Source of the DNA: CAINEC01 sp046303115
Lineage (GTDB): Bacteria; Bacteroidota; Bacteroidia; AKYH767-A; OLB10
Reading direction: 5' to 3'
NCBI GenBank assembly: GCA_046303115.1
Contig: JBKCGZ010000178.1
Location: 1 to 24,326 of the forward strand
Length of the DNA: 24,326 nucleotides
Positions 8,085 through 15,746 of this stretch are shown here, piece after piece. The position numbers were made by a program, and so were the translations under genes. The notes under the pieces are model-generated. The model saw nothing but the letters and a program-made list of their open reading frames with translations. It was not told the DNA's origin and searched no databases. Positions within the stretch are counted from its first letter, which is position 1. Every line of letters starts with the position of its first letter.

Positions 8085-8221
8085 AAAATTGCGTTAAACA
8101 AATTTAGAAGTTCCGAGCCTGTGAGGAAATCACTGAATTTGTAGCAATTTTAACAAGGCAAAAATTTGCCTGCAAAAGAATAAAGTGGGGTGTAGTAGTG
8201 TAAACTCACTACACCCCACTT
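8085..8221. other. Three further stem-loops, candidate structured RNA domain
   Basis: AAAATTGC (8085-8092) pairs with GCAATTTT (8144-8151). Inside it, CAAATTTA (8099-8106) pairs with TGAATTTG (8134-8141) with one G-T, and TTCC/GGAA closes the tip. Next, AGGCAAA-AA-TTTGCCT (8156-8171) forms a perfect 7-bp hairpin. Finally AAGTGGGGTGTAGT (8183-8196) pairs with ACTACACCCCACTT (8208-8221), 14 of 14 with an 11-base loop. The last resembles a terminator stem but lacks a T-tract on the plus strand. Transcription is not shown. Confidence 0.6.
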
Positions 8222-8355
8222 AACTTAAAACCTTTCATTTTGTGTCAAGACAAAAGAAAGAACATTTAAGAATTAGATCATTAAAAACTAATTTATTGGT
8301 GCAAGAACAGCATCAATATAGACAAAACTAGTTCTCAAAAATTCAGATTACCTAA

Positions 8356-8380
8356 AGCCCCCACGGCTGGAGTGGAAAGA
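8356..8380 (-). repeat. Right terminal inverted repeat of the 581-bp element
   Basis: Inverted partner of 7800-7824, with the perfect core at 8361-8375. It ends 49 bases before the ALDH start codon at 8430, so that gene's promoter is either in the short gap or inside the element. Confidence 0.8.
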
Positions 8381-8429
8381 AAGAAGTTCAAACCTAATTT
8401 TTCAGTATTTTCGTAAAAATCATTTTTGA

Positions 8430-9905
8430 ATGAAAAAAAATTCAGCAACCAAAGATTTAAAATTCGATACGAAGTGGACCTATGCACCAGCGCCTGAATC
8501 CGCTGATCATATTCAATTGAAGGATCGATACGATTTGTTCATCAACGGAAAATTTACTGCACCTGCCTCCAAAAAATATTTTGATACCATCAATCCTGCG
8601 ACAGAAAAACGAATTGCATCTGTTGCAGAAGCAAATGCTACCGATGTAGATAAAGCAGTTACCGCTGCTAAAAATGCACAATCAAAAGTATGGTCGAAGT
8701 TAGCACCTGCTGAAAGAGGAAAATATATTTATCGTATTGCGCGTATCCTACAAGAGAAGGCACGTGAGCTTGCAATTATTGAAACAATTGATGGTGGTAA
8801 ACCTATTCGTGAAAGCCGTGATATTGATATCCCATTAGCTGCTGCGCATTTTTTCTATTATGCTGGCTGGGCTGATAAATTAGATTATGCTTTTCCTGGA
8901 ATGAAAACTTCTCCTGTTGGTGTTGCAGGACAAATTATTCCTTGGAACTTTCCATTGTTAATGGCTGCATGGAAAATTGCTCCTGCACTTGCAGCAGGAA
9001 ATACAGTTGTATTAAAACCAGCTGAAACCACTCCGCTCACTGCATTAAAATTAGCAGAGATTATTCAAGAAGCAGATCTTCCTCCGGGAGTAGTAAACAT
9101 CATCACGGGTGCTGGTGCAACGGGCGCTGCTATCGTGAATCATCCGAACATTAATAAAATTGCATTCACAGGTTCAACGGATGTTGGAAAGATTATTCAG
9201 AAATCGTTAGCTGGTACCGATAAAAGATATACGCTTGAATTAGGAGGTAAAGCAGCGAACATCATTTTTGAAGATGCTGCCATCAATCAAGCAGTAGAAG
9301 GAATCATCAACGGAATATTTTTTAATCAAGGTCATGTGTGTTGCGCAGGTTCACGTTTGTTTGTGCAAGAAGGAATCGCGAACGAAGTCATTAAAAAATT
9401 AAAGCAACGCATCGAGACATTAATCGTCGGTGATCCGTTAGATAAGAATACTGATATCGGTGCTATCAATTCAAAAGCGCAGTTATCAAAAATTAAATCA
9501 TTAGTGCAAACAGGAATTAAAGAAGGTGGTGAATGCTGGCAAAGTGAATGCGCTGTTCCATCCAAAGGATTTTGGTTCAAGCCCACCCTATTCACGAATG
9601 TGGCGCAGTCGAGTACCATCGTTCAAGAAGAAATCTTCGGACCAGTACTCGCTATTCAAACATTCAGAACAGCAGAAGAAGTTATTGAGAAAGCAAACAA
9701 TACACCTTATGGTTTATCGGGTGGTGTGTGGACAGATAAAGGAGCGAAAGCATTTAAGATTTCATCGAAGTTGAATGCGGGTGTTGTATGGGCAAATACG
9801 TATAACAAATTTGATCCTACGAGTCCGTTTGGAGGTTATAAAGAAAGTGGAGTTGGGCGAGAAGGAGGATTACATGGTTTAATGCCTTACGTTAATTTAT
9901 TTTAA
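8430..9905 (+). CDS. Aldehyde dehydrogenase, catalytic half of an ALDH16-like pair
   Basis: NAD(P)-dependent oxidation of an aldehyde to the acid, probably cytoplasmic (no signal peptide). The 491 residues are full length with all catalytic parts: PWNFP (Asn173), LKPAET (Lys196), FTGSTDVG (near 248), the general base Glu270 in LELGGK, the nucleophile Cys304 in FFNQGHVCCAGSRL, and EEIFGP. The N-terminal stretch YAPAPES followed by LKDRYDLFINGKF, together with YYAGWADKLDYA and NKFDPTSPFGGYKESGVGRE, is characteristic of the first domain of ALDH16-type proteins and of the first gene of the two-gene version. From memory, such pairs often follow deoC in other bacteria; deoC is not upstream here. 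The partner gene starts 11 bases downstream, so the two form an operon. The physiological substrate is unknown. Confidence 0.93.
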   Translation: MKKNSATKDLKFDTKWTYAPAPESADHIQLKDRYDLFINGKFTAPASKKYFDTINPATEKRIASVAEANATDVDKAVTAAKNAQSKVWSKLAPAERGKYIYRIARILQEKARELAIIETIDGGKPIRESRDIDIPLAAAHFFYYAGWADKLDYAFPGMKTSPVGVAGQIIPWNFPLLMAAWKIAPALAAGNTVVLKPAETTPLTALKLAEIIQEADLPPGVVNIITGAGATGAAIVNHPNINKIAFTGSTDVGKIIQKSLAGTDKRYTLELGGKAANIIFEDAAINQAVEGIINGIFFNQGHVCCAGSRLFVQEGIANEVIKKLKQRIETLIVGDPLDKNTDIGAINSKAQLSKIKSLVQTGIKEGGECWQSECAVPSKGFWFKPTLFTNVAQSSTIVQEEIFGPVLAIQTFRTAEEVIEKANNTPYGLSGGVWTDKGAKAFKISSKLNAGVVWANTYNKFDPTSPFGGYKESGVGREGGLHGLMPYVNLF

Positions 9906-9916
9906 TTTTTGAGATT

Positions 9917-10780
9917 ATGGCAACTACAAAAAGTGCATCACGCATTGATGTAAAGAAAACATACAAAATGTATATCGATGGTAAATTCCCAAGAACAGAG
10001 TCGGGGAGATTTTATGCATTGAAAGATAAAGCAGGAAATACCATCGCGAATGTTTGTCGTGGTTCACGTAAAGATTTACGCGATGCAGTAGTATCAAACA
10101 GAAAAGCACAAGGCGACTGGAATAAACGTTCAGCCTATAACAAAGCACAAATTATTTATCGTATAGCCGAAACGTTAGAAGGAAGAAAAGCGCAGTTTGT
10201 TGAAACGATGTGTAAAGAAGGATATACTGCTGCAACAGCGAAGAAAGAAGTAGAAGCTGCGATTGATTTATTAGTTTACTATGCAGGATGGAGCGATAAA
10301 TACATTCAGGTATTCAGTGCTGTTAATCCGGTGGAAAGTTCGCACTTTAATTTTTCTTATCCAGAGCCTTCTGGAATTGCGAATATAATTTGTCCGGATA
10401 AAGAAGCTTTACTTGGAATTATTAGTCATGCAATACCCATGATTGTAGGCGGTAATACGTGTACGTTAGTAGTATCTGAAAATTATCCGTTAACAGCCAT
10501 TGAGTTTGCAGAAGTTATTCATGCGTCTGACTTGCCAGGCGGCGTAATTAATTTGATTACCGGCTATCGTAAGGAGTTAGTATCGCATGCTGCATCGCAT
10601 ATGGATGTAAATGCAATTGTTTTTTCAGATGTGAATGCAGATCATAAAAAGGTAATTCAAACGAATGCTGCTTTAAATGTGAAGCGCGTGATTGATTATT
10701 CGAAAGACAAATTAGAATCGCCTTATCGTATTTTAGCAGGCCAAGAAATTAAAACTACATGGCATCCGATAGGGATTTAA
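9917..10780 (+). CDS. Short non-catalytic ALDH-fold protein, ALDH16 C-terminal-like partner
   Basis: A 287-residue ALDH homologue aligned with the N-terminal and cofactor-binding part of the family but without any active site. KTYKMYIDGKFPRTESGR, YYAGWSDKYIQVF and SDLPGGVINLITG align with the upstream enzyme. However, PWNFP is replaced by CPDKEA, the KPAE Lys by VVSE, and GSTDVG by SDVNAD. ELGGK and the catalytic Cys region are missing. The end (ETK-like EIKTTWHPIGI) matches the usual end of this family as I remember it, so it is probably a complete gene, not a decayed fragment. Added to the upstream protein it gives 778 residues, close to the roughly 800 of fused ALDH16, where a dead second ALDH fold contacts the catalytic domain. 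Likely a structural subunit. Its stop is 10 bases from the convergent purF stop. Confidence 0.88.
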   Translation: MATTKSASRIDVKKTYKMYIDGKFPRTESGRFYALKDKAGNTIANVCRGSRKDLRDAVVSNRKAQGDWNKRSAYNKAQIIYRIAETLEGRKAQFVETMCKEGYTAATAKKEVEAAIDLLVYYAGWSDKYIQVFSAVNPVESSHFNFSYPEPSGIANIICPDKEALLGIISHAIPMIVGGNTCTLVVSENYPLTAIEFAEVIHASDLPGGVINLITGYRKELVSHAASHMDVNAIVFSDVNADHKKVIQTNAALNVKRVIDYSKDKLESPYRILAGQEIKTTWHPIGI

Positions 10781-10790
10781 CAAGCCTAGT

Positions 10791-12692
10791 TTAATATGCC
10801 CGTTCGTTGCTTCCCTCTACGTAATAAGTAAAGGCTTTACAAACTACTCTGTTTCCTCCTGGTGTTGGATAATCACCACTGAAATACCAATCGCCAGAAT
10901 TATACGGGGTAGCAATATGTAAATTCTCTATCGTTTGGAAAATAATTTCCACTTCTGCCTTACAATCTTTTGGAGTAAGAATTTGTGAAATGCGTTTTGA
11001 AACTTGCTCGTAAGTAAAAGGAGCATAAATTTTCTTCACTACATTTTCTGTTGGATGTTCTTCTTTCTTCAAAAGCTCTTTACACTCCGCGTATACTTCG
11101 TCGATGATATGCTCTAAATTATTTTCCTCTAATAATTCGATAGCAGCTTTGAACGCGATTAAATCACCAATCTTCGCCATATCAATTCCGTAGCAATCAG
11201 GATAACGGATCTGCGGTGCCGAAGAAACAATCACAATCTTTTTCGGATTCAATCGGTCGAGCATGCGAATAATACTATTACGCAAAGTAGTACCACGTAC
11301 AATCGAATCATCAATCACGACAAGATTATCTACTCCCTCTTTTAAAGTTCCATACGTGATATCATACACGTGCGCAACCATATCACTACGATCAGTATCA
11401 TTAGTAATAAATGTACGAAGCTTCGCATCTTTGATAGCAATCTTTTCTGCTCTCGGACGAATACTTAAAATCTCTTCTAATTTTTCTTCATCCGGATTAG
11501 GCCCTAAGGCAAGAATTTTTCTCTTCTTAACATCCTTCAGATAAGCTTCCATACCGCTAATCATTCCGTAGAAAGCAACCTCTGCAGTATTTGGTATGTA
11601 GGATAAAACAGTATTCTTTAAATCTTTATCGACAGCCTCTAAAACAGCAGGACATAATAATTTACCAAGCTCTTTACGCTCTTCGTAAATATCGGCATCA
11701 CTTCCCCGAGAAAAATAAATACGTTCGAAGGAACATGATTTTCTTTCGGTTGGTTCTTTAATTTGTTCTTCACTAACGGTTCCGTCTTTACGAACTATAA
11801 GTGCATGTCCTGGTTTTAATTCACGCACTGCACTTTTAGGAACATTAAACGCAGTTTGAATTTGCGGACGTTCAGATGTAACAACAACTACTTCATCATC
11901 GGCATAATAATGTGCAGGACGAATACCAGCAGGATCACGAAGCACGAATGCATCTCCATGTCCGAATAAACCAGCCATCACATAACCACCATCCCAATTA
12001 GTAGAAGATGATTTAAGAATAGAAGCGATATCGAGATGTTTCGCAATCAGCGGACTAATCTCTTGTTTTGAAAAACCTTTTTCTTTGAATTGATAATACA
12101 GTTCATCGTTGGCTTCATCCAAACTTTGTCCGATGTTTTCCATCACGGTTACCGTATCTGATTTCGCTCTTGGATGCTGACCAATTTTAACGAGGTTGTT
12201 ATATAACTCCTCCACATTAGTCATGTTAAAGTTTCCAGCTACCACAAGGCTGCGCGACATCCAGTTATTTTCCCGAAGGAATGGATGACAATTAGCAATT
12301 GTATTACCACCGAAAGTTCCGTAGCGAAGATGGCCTAACATGATTTCTCCAAGAAACTCTACATTTTGTTTTAGCCAATTACCGTCGGATAATTTCTCAG
12401 GATGAGTAGCATTCAACTTTTCGAGTGGCGCATTGATATGCGAAAAAATATGAGGGATTGCATTTTTATCGACAGAACGATAACGACTAATATACGGCTT
12501 ACCTGGATCGGGGTTTAGCTTAATGGTAGCTACTCCTGCTCCATCCTGACCTCTGTTATGTTGTTTCTCCATAAGAAGGTACAACTTATTAAGGCCGTAA
12601 GTGGCAGTTCCATATTTCTGGATGTAAAAATCTAGGGGTTTTAAAAGTCGGATAAATGCTATTCCGCACTCGTGATGAAGAGAATCGCTCAT
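10791..12692 (-). CDS. purF: Amidophosphoribosyltransferase, long Bacteroidota form
   Basis: First step of purine synthesis: PRPP plus glutamine to 5-phosphoribosylamine. It is a class II glutaminase, with Cys9 as the N-terminal nucleophile after loss of an eight-residue propeptide (MSDSLHHE before CGIAF). HNRGQDGAG (45-53), LRYGTFGG (122-129), NCHPF (134-138) and AGNFNMTN (152-159) line the glutamine site. The phosphoribosyltransferase domain carries the PRPP signature VVIDDSIVRGTT (458-469) and SAPQIRYPDCYGID. At 633 residues it is about 130-160 longer than E. coli or Bacillus PurF. The extra length is an insert around 60-110 and a C-terminal tail ending in GDWYFSGDYPTPGGNRVV. Long proteins like this are known in Bacteroidota. 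Several Cys (320, 500, 537, 577, 618) are present; whether they hold an Fe-S cluster cannot be told. Its own promoter lies at 12710-12739. Confidence 0.92.
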   Translation of the reverse strand: MSDSLHHECGIAFIRLLKPLDFYIQKYGTATYGLNKLYLLMEKQHNRGQDGAGVATIKLNPDPGKPYISRYRSVDKNAIPHIFSHINAPLEKLNATHPEKLSDGNWLKQNVEFLGEIMLGHLRYGTFGGNTIANCHPFLRENNWMSRSLVVAGNFNMTNVEELYNNLVKIGQHPRAKSDTVTVMENIGQSLDEANDELYYQFKEKGFSKQEISPLIAKHLDIASILKSSSTNWDGGYVMAGLFGHGDAFVLRDPAGIRPAHYYADDEVVVVTSERPQIQTAFNVPKSAVRELKPGHALIVRKDGTVSEEQIKEPTERKSCSFERIYFSRGSDADIYEERKELGKLLCPAVLEAVDKDLKNTVLSYIPNTAEVAFYGMISGMEAYLKDVKKRKILALGPNPDEEKLEEILSIRPRAEKIAIKDAKLRTFITNDTDRSDMVAHVYDITYGTLKEGVDNLVVIDDSIVRGTTLRNSIIRMLDRLNPKKIVIVSSAPQIRYPDCYGIDMAKIGDLIAFKAAIELLEENNLEHIIDEVYAECKELLKKEEHPTENVVKKIYAPFTYEQVSKRISQILTPKDCKAEVEIIFQTIENLHIATPYNSGDWYFSGDYPTPGGNRVVCKAFTYYVEGSNERAY

Positions 12693-12709
12693 GGCTGTTT
12701 TCTAAGGAA

Positions 12710-12739
12710 CAAACTTACAACAATGCCTTCGGATTACAA
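12710..12739 (-). promoter_or_regulatory. Bacteroidota-type promoter for purF
   Basis: On the minus strand, TTG (12739-12737), a 19-base spacer and TAAGTTTG (12717-12710) match TTG-N17-23-TAnnTTTG exactly. The -7 box ends 18 bases before the purF ATG, so the leader would be about 12 bases. The 87-base gap to the ACMSD gene upstream contains nothing else, and no terminator. Confidence 0.75.
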
Positions 12740-12779
12740 TAGAATTATTAAAAATCTTGATGCAAATTCAAAACAAAAT

Positions 12780-13787
12780 TTAAACAAAGAATTCTTTATT
12801 CATACCCAACCATTCAAGAGCGGTTCCATTCAGGAGTCGCTCTTTTATAGTATCCTCATATGGCATCGACTCAATTAATTTTCCTGGTTCTAATTCACCT
12901 AACGGGAAAGGATAATCGGTGCCCAATGCTAATTGATTTGGGCCCATTAAATTTAATAGGTAATCAAGTTTTAATGGATCATGTACAAGTGTATCAAGAT
13001 AAATTCGGTTGAGGTACTCTCTCGGATTCACTTCATTATGCACTGCTACTAAATCGGGGCGAACATTAAATCCGTGCTCTATACGACCAATAGTAGCAGG
13101 GAATGATCCTCCACCATGTGCAAAAGCTACTTTTAAATTTGGTAAACGCTCGAAGACACCACCGAAAATCATAGAGCAAATAGCAAGAGAAGATTCTGCT
13201 GGCATTCCTACTAACCACGGCAACCAATATTCGGTCATCTTTTCTTTCGCCATCATATCCCAAGGGTGAACGAAAATAGCCGCATTCATTTCTTGTGCTG
13301 CCTGAAAAAACGGAAACAGCTCTGGTGCATTTAAATTCCATTCATTCACATGCGAACCAATTTGAACTCCTTTCAAACCAATCTTCATGCATCGCTCTAA
13401 TTCTTTAATCGCTAACTCCGGATGTTGAAGAGGCACAGTTCCTAATCCTACAAAACGCTTAGGATAACGGTGAACGATATCCGCTAAGTGATCATTGAGA
13501 AACATACTCAAATCGAGTACATCCATTGGCTTAGCCCAGTAACTAAACATCACAGGAATAGTACTCAACACCTGCACATCTACATGATGATGATTACACT
13601 CTTGAATTCGTTTGGCTGGGTCCCAACAATTATCTTGAATCTCGCGAAAGAACTTATCATCCATCATCATGCGCGCGCAACAAGGCTTATGATGATCTAA
13701 ATTAATGAATCCTCCATAGCCATACTTTTCTTTAAAATTGGGAAGATGCTCCGGAATAATATGCGTATGAATATCGATTTTCAACAT
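12780..13787 (-). CDS. 2-amino-3-carboxymuconate-6-semialdehyde decarboxylase (ACMSD)
   Basis: Zinc-dependent amidohydrolase-superfamily decarboxylase. It turns the product of 3-hydroxyanthranilate dioxygenase into 2-aminomuconate semialdehyde, steering kynurenine-pathway carbon to breakdown instead of NAD synthesis. The 335 residues match ACMSD length. Metal ligands and catalytic residues are in place: His7 and His9 (KIDIHTHIIP), His174 (FVHPWDM), His224 (AFAHGGGSFP) and Asp291 (LGTDYPFPLGELEPGKLIES). NCWDPAKRI, STIPVMFSYWAKP and VQIGSHVNEWNLN are near-identical to human ACMSD as I recall it, so this is a confident subfamily call. The next enzyme, aminomuconate-semialdehyde dehydrogenase, is at 22047-23489. 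The gene is 150 bases downstream of the ALDH7 gene, behind a terminator, so it should have its own promoter. None with a perfect TAnnTTTG was seen. Confidence 0.93.
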   Translation of the reverse strand: MLKIDIHTHIIPEHLPNFKEKYGYGGFINLDHHKPCCARMMMDDKFFREIQDNCWDPAKRIQECNHHHVDVQVLSTIPVMFSYWAKPMDVLDLSMFLNDHLADIVHRYPKRFVGLGTVPLQHPELAIKELERCMKIGLKGVQIGSHVNEWNLNAPELFPFFQAAQEMNAAIFVHPWDMMAKEKMTEYWLPWLVGMPAESSLAICSMIFGGVFERLPNLKVAFAHGGGSFPATIGRIEHGFNVRPDLVAVHNEVNPREYLNRIYLDTLVHDPLKLDYLLNLMGPNQLALGTDYPFPLGELEPGKLIESMPYEDTIKERLLNGTALEWLGMNKEFFV

Positions 13788-13891
13788 CAGATAATAAGAG
13801 ATTTAGATAATGTATTTCAGTTGCACGAAGTTAATCATTTAAAGAAATTTTAAAAATCAGCATTCATCACATTTGCAAAATTTTTCAAAAT

Positions 13892-13918
13892 AAAAAAGGC
13901 CCATCGAATGATGAGCCT
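13892..13918 (-). terminator. Intrinsic terminator after the ALDH7 gene
   Basis: Read on the minus strand, AGGCTCATC (13918-13910), loop ATTC and GATGGGCCT (13905-13897) form a 9-bp stem with one G-T pair, followed by a T-tract (13897-13892). It lies 20 bases past the ALDH7 stop codon and separates it from the ACMSD gene. Confidence 0.88.
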
Positions 13919-13937
13919 CTCTTGCAATATATTTTTA

Positions 13938-15500
13938 TTAAATATCAAACTTGATTCCTTGTGCTAAAGGCAAAGCGGTTGAATAGTTGATTGTATTTGT
14001 CTGGCGACGCATATAAATTTTCCATGAATCAGAACCCGACTCACGACCACCACCTGTTTCTTTTTCTCCTCCGAAAGCACCACCAATTTCAGCACCTGAT
14101 GTTCCGATGTTTACATTCGCAATTCCGCAATCAGAACCTTCATGTGATAAGAATGTTTCAGCTTCTAACATATCACGTGTGAACACAGAAGAAGATAATC
14201 CCTGAGGAACATTATTGTTTAATGCAATCGCTTCTTCAATTGTTGAATACTTCATGATGTAAAGAATTGGAGCAAATGTTTCTTCCTGTACAATATGATA
14301 ATGATTCTCTGCTTCAATCACGCAAGGCACTACATAACATCCACTTTCATATCCTGCACCTGAAAGAACTTCTCCACCTGTAATTACATTTCCACCTTCT
14401 TTCTTTGCTGCTTCAATTGCGTTCACGAAATCGGTTACAGCACCTTTATCGATAAGCGGACCAACCAATGTTTTAGCATCTAACGGGTGGCCTATACGAA
14501 TTTGCTTATAGGCATTTACTAATTGTGCTTTGAACGTATCATAGATTGATTCGTGAATAATCAAACGACGAGTAGAAGTACAACGTTGTCCGGCAGTTCC
14601 TACTGAACCAAACAATACTGCTGTCATTGCCATTTTCAAATCTGCTTTTTCAGAAAGGATAATTGCATTGTTACCTCCTAACTCTAATAACGAACGACCT
14701 AAACGCTCACCAACAATTTTTCCTACACGCTTACCTACACGAGTACTTCCTGTTGCAGAGATTAATGGAACTCGTTTATCTGCTAAGAAATTATCACCAA
14801 CATATTTGGAACCACCTGCTACAAGGTTTAATACACCTTCAGGAACTTCATTTTCTTTTAAAACATCAGCAATGATATTATGAACTGCGATAGCGCATAA
14901 CATTGTTTTAGAACTTGGCTTCCAAACTACGGTATCACCACAAACCATGGCTAACATCGCATTCCAGCTCCATACAGCAACCGGGAAATTAAATGCAGAG
15001 ATTACACCTACAATTCCTAGTGGATGATATTGCTCGTACATACGGTGACGTGGACGCTCGCTATGCATTGTTAAACCATAAAGCTGACGAGAAAGACCAA
15101 CTGCAAAATCGCAGATATCAATCATTTCTTGAACCTCTCCTAACCCTTCCTGATAAATTTTTCCCATCTCGTAAGAAACCAATTTACCTAATGGCTCTTT
15201 AAACTGACGAAGACGATCACCAATCTGACGAACTACTTCACCACGCTTTGGCGCAGGCACCATTCTCCACTTTTCAAATGCTGCTTGGGCAGTAGCAATT
15301 ACTGTTTCATAATCATCTGCAGTTGCCTGATTTACCTTTCCAATCAAGGCTCCATCCGAAGAAGAGTAGGACTCGATAACTTCACCTGTTGTATTATACC
15401 ACTGAGTACCAGTACACGCACCATGATTAACGTCTTTAATACCCAATTGTTGAAGCATTTCCTGAATGCCAAAATCGTTTGCTGTTTGAGAAGAGCTCAT
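13938..15500 (-). CDS. ALDH7/antiquitin-type alpha-aminoadipic semialdehyde dehydrogenase
   Basis: NAD-dependent oxidation of alpha-aminoadipic semialdehyde (in equilibrium with piperideine-6-carboxylate) to aminoadipate in lysine breakdown; cytoplasmic. The 520 residues include FNFPVAVWSWN (Asn171), VVWKPSS (Lys194), ATGSTRVGK (near 250), Glu273 in LLELGGNNAI, and the nucleophile Cys307 in GTAGQRCTSTRRL. ELGGNN in place of ELGGK, the GLGEVQEMIDICDFAVGLSR block with the substrate-binding Glu122, and GGEKETGGGRESGSDSWK near the C-terminus mark subfamily ALDH7 and not other ALDHs. It has its own -7 box upstream (15521-15528) and a terminator downstream, so it is a single-gene unit. The subfamily is firm; substrate preference could extend to other semialdehydes, since ALDH7 also acts on betaine aldehyde and lipid aldehydes. 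Confidence 0.92.
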   Translation of the reverse strand: MSSSQTANDFGIQEMLQQLGIKDVNHGACTGTQWYNTTGEVIESYSSSDGALIGKVNQATADDYETVIATAQAAFEKWRMVPAPKRGEVVRQIGDRLRQFKEPLGKLVSYEMGKIYQEGLGEVQEMIDICDFAVGLSRQLYGLTMHSERPRHRMYEQYHPLGIVGVISAFNFPVAVWSWNAMLAMVCGDTVVWKPSSKTMLCAIAVHNIIADVLKENEVPEGVLNLVAGGSKYVGDNFLADKRVPLISATGSTRVGKRVGKIVGERLGRSLLELGGNNAIILSEKADLKMAMTAVLFGSVGTAGQRCTSTRRLIIHESIYDTFKAQLVNAYKQIRIGHPLDAKTLVGPLIDKGAVTDFVNAIEAAKKEGGNVITGGEVLSGAGYESGCYVVPCVIEAENHYHIVQEETFAPILYIMKYSTIEEAIALNNNVPQGLSSSVFTRDMLEAETFLSHEGSDCGIANVNIGTSGAEIGGAFGGEKETGGGRESGSDSWKIYMRRQTNTINYSTALPLAQGIKFDI

Positions 15501-15520
15501 ATTCTTTTTTAATATTTGGG

Positions 15521-15528
15521 CAAAGGTA
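15521..15528 (-). promoter_or_regulatory. -7 promoter element for the ALDH7 gene
   Basis: TACCTTTG on the minus strand, a perfect TAnnTTTG, lies 20 bases before the ALDH7 ATG. No TTG is found at the expected distance upstream, so only half of the promoter is supported. The remaining 15529-15746 stretch (about 220 AT-rich bases) must hold the promoter of the divergent gene at 15747. The only candidate I see there is an imperfect TACCTTTA near 15671. Confidence 0.6.
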
Positions 15529-15746
15529 CAAAACCGAATTGTTATTACGATTATACATTGATAGAAGCAGGTATTTTACCTAGTCAAACCCTGATTTTAA
15601 CTGTTCAGTATTAATCATTGACTGGTATTGATATTTTTCCGACTTTTATACTCCCAAAACTCAATTATTTACCTTTAAAAGTTGGTGGTGTTTGTTGACT
15701 TAAAAACAATCACTTTTTCTGACTTTTTTAAACCTCTTAATAAAAT

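Larger units (their letters stand above)
7800..8380. mobile_element. 581-bp non-coding element with 25-bp terminal inverted repeats (MITE-like)
   Basis: The ends 7800-7824 and 8356-8380 are inverted repeats matching at 23 of 25 positions, including a perfect 15-bp core CCACTCCAGCCGTGG / CCACGGCTGGAGTGG. The match stops at both outer edges, as expected for true element ends. Inside there is no convincing protein gene, but there are at least five strong stem-loops: 7873-8008, 8036-8054, 8085-8151, 8156-8171 and 8183-8221. No clear target-site duplication was found; flanks include only short AT-rich matches. A transposase-dependent miniature element is one reading; a mobile structured RNA is another. 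The interior text looks familiar to me from many Bacteroidota intergenic regions, but this is unverified. Outside it, 7683-7799 and 8381-8429 show nothing clear beyond a weak TATTTTCG at 8406-8413. Confidence 0.65.

Noticed and set aside
8183..8221. The 14-bp stem as an intrinsic terminator
   Set aside because: No T-tract follows on the plus strand and only a broken one on the minus strand; no gene ends close enough to need it.
7683..8429. Remnant of an insertion sequence with a decayed transposase
   Set aside because: No transposase-like motif was found in any frame between the TIRs, and the interior pairs with itself in many places, which favours a structured non-coding element.
9917..10780. 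The short ALDH as a truncated pseudogene
   Set aside because: It has an intact frame, operon spacing of 11 bases, and an ending (WHPIGI) that looks like the natural end of its family. A dedicated non-catalytic subunit is more likely.
14663..14883. Overlapping plus-strand open frames opposite the ALDH7 gene
   Set aside because: They are antisense shadows of a strongly conserved enzyme-coding region; no motif or start context supports them.
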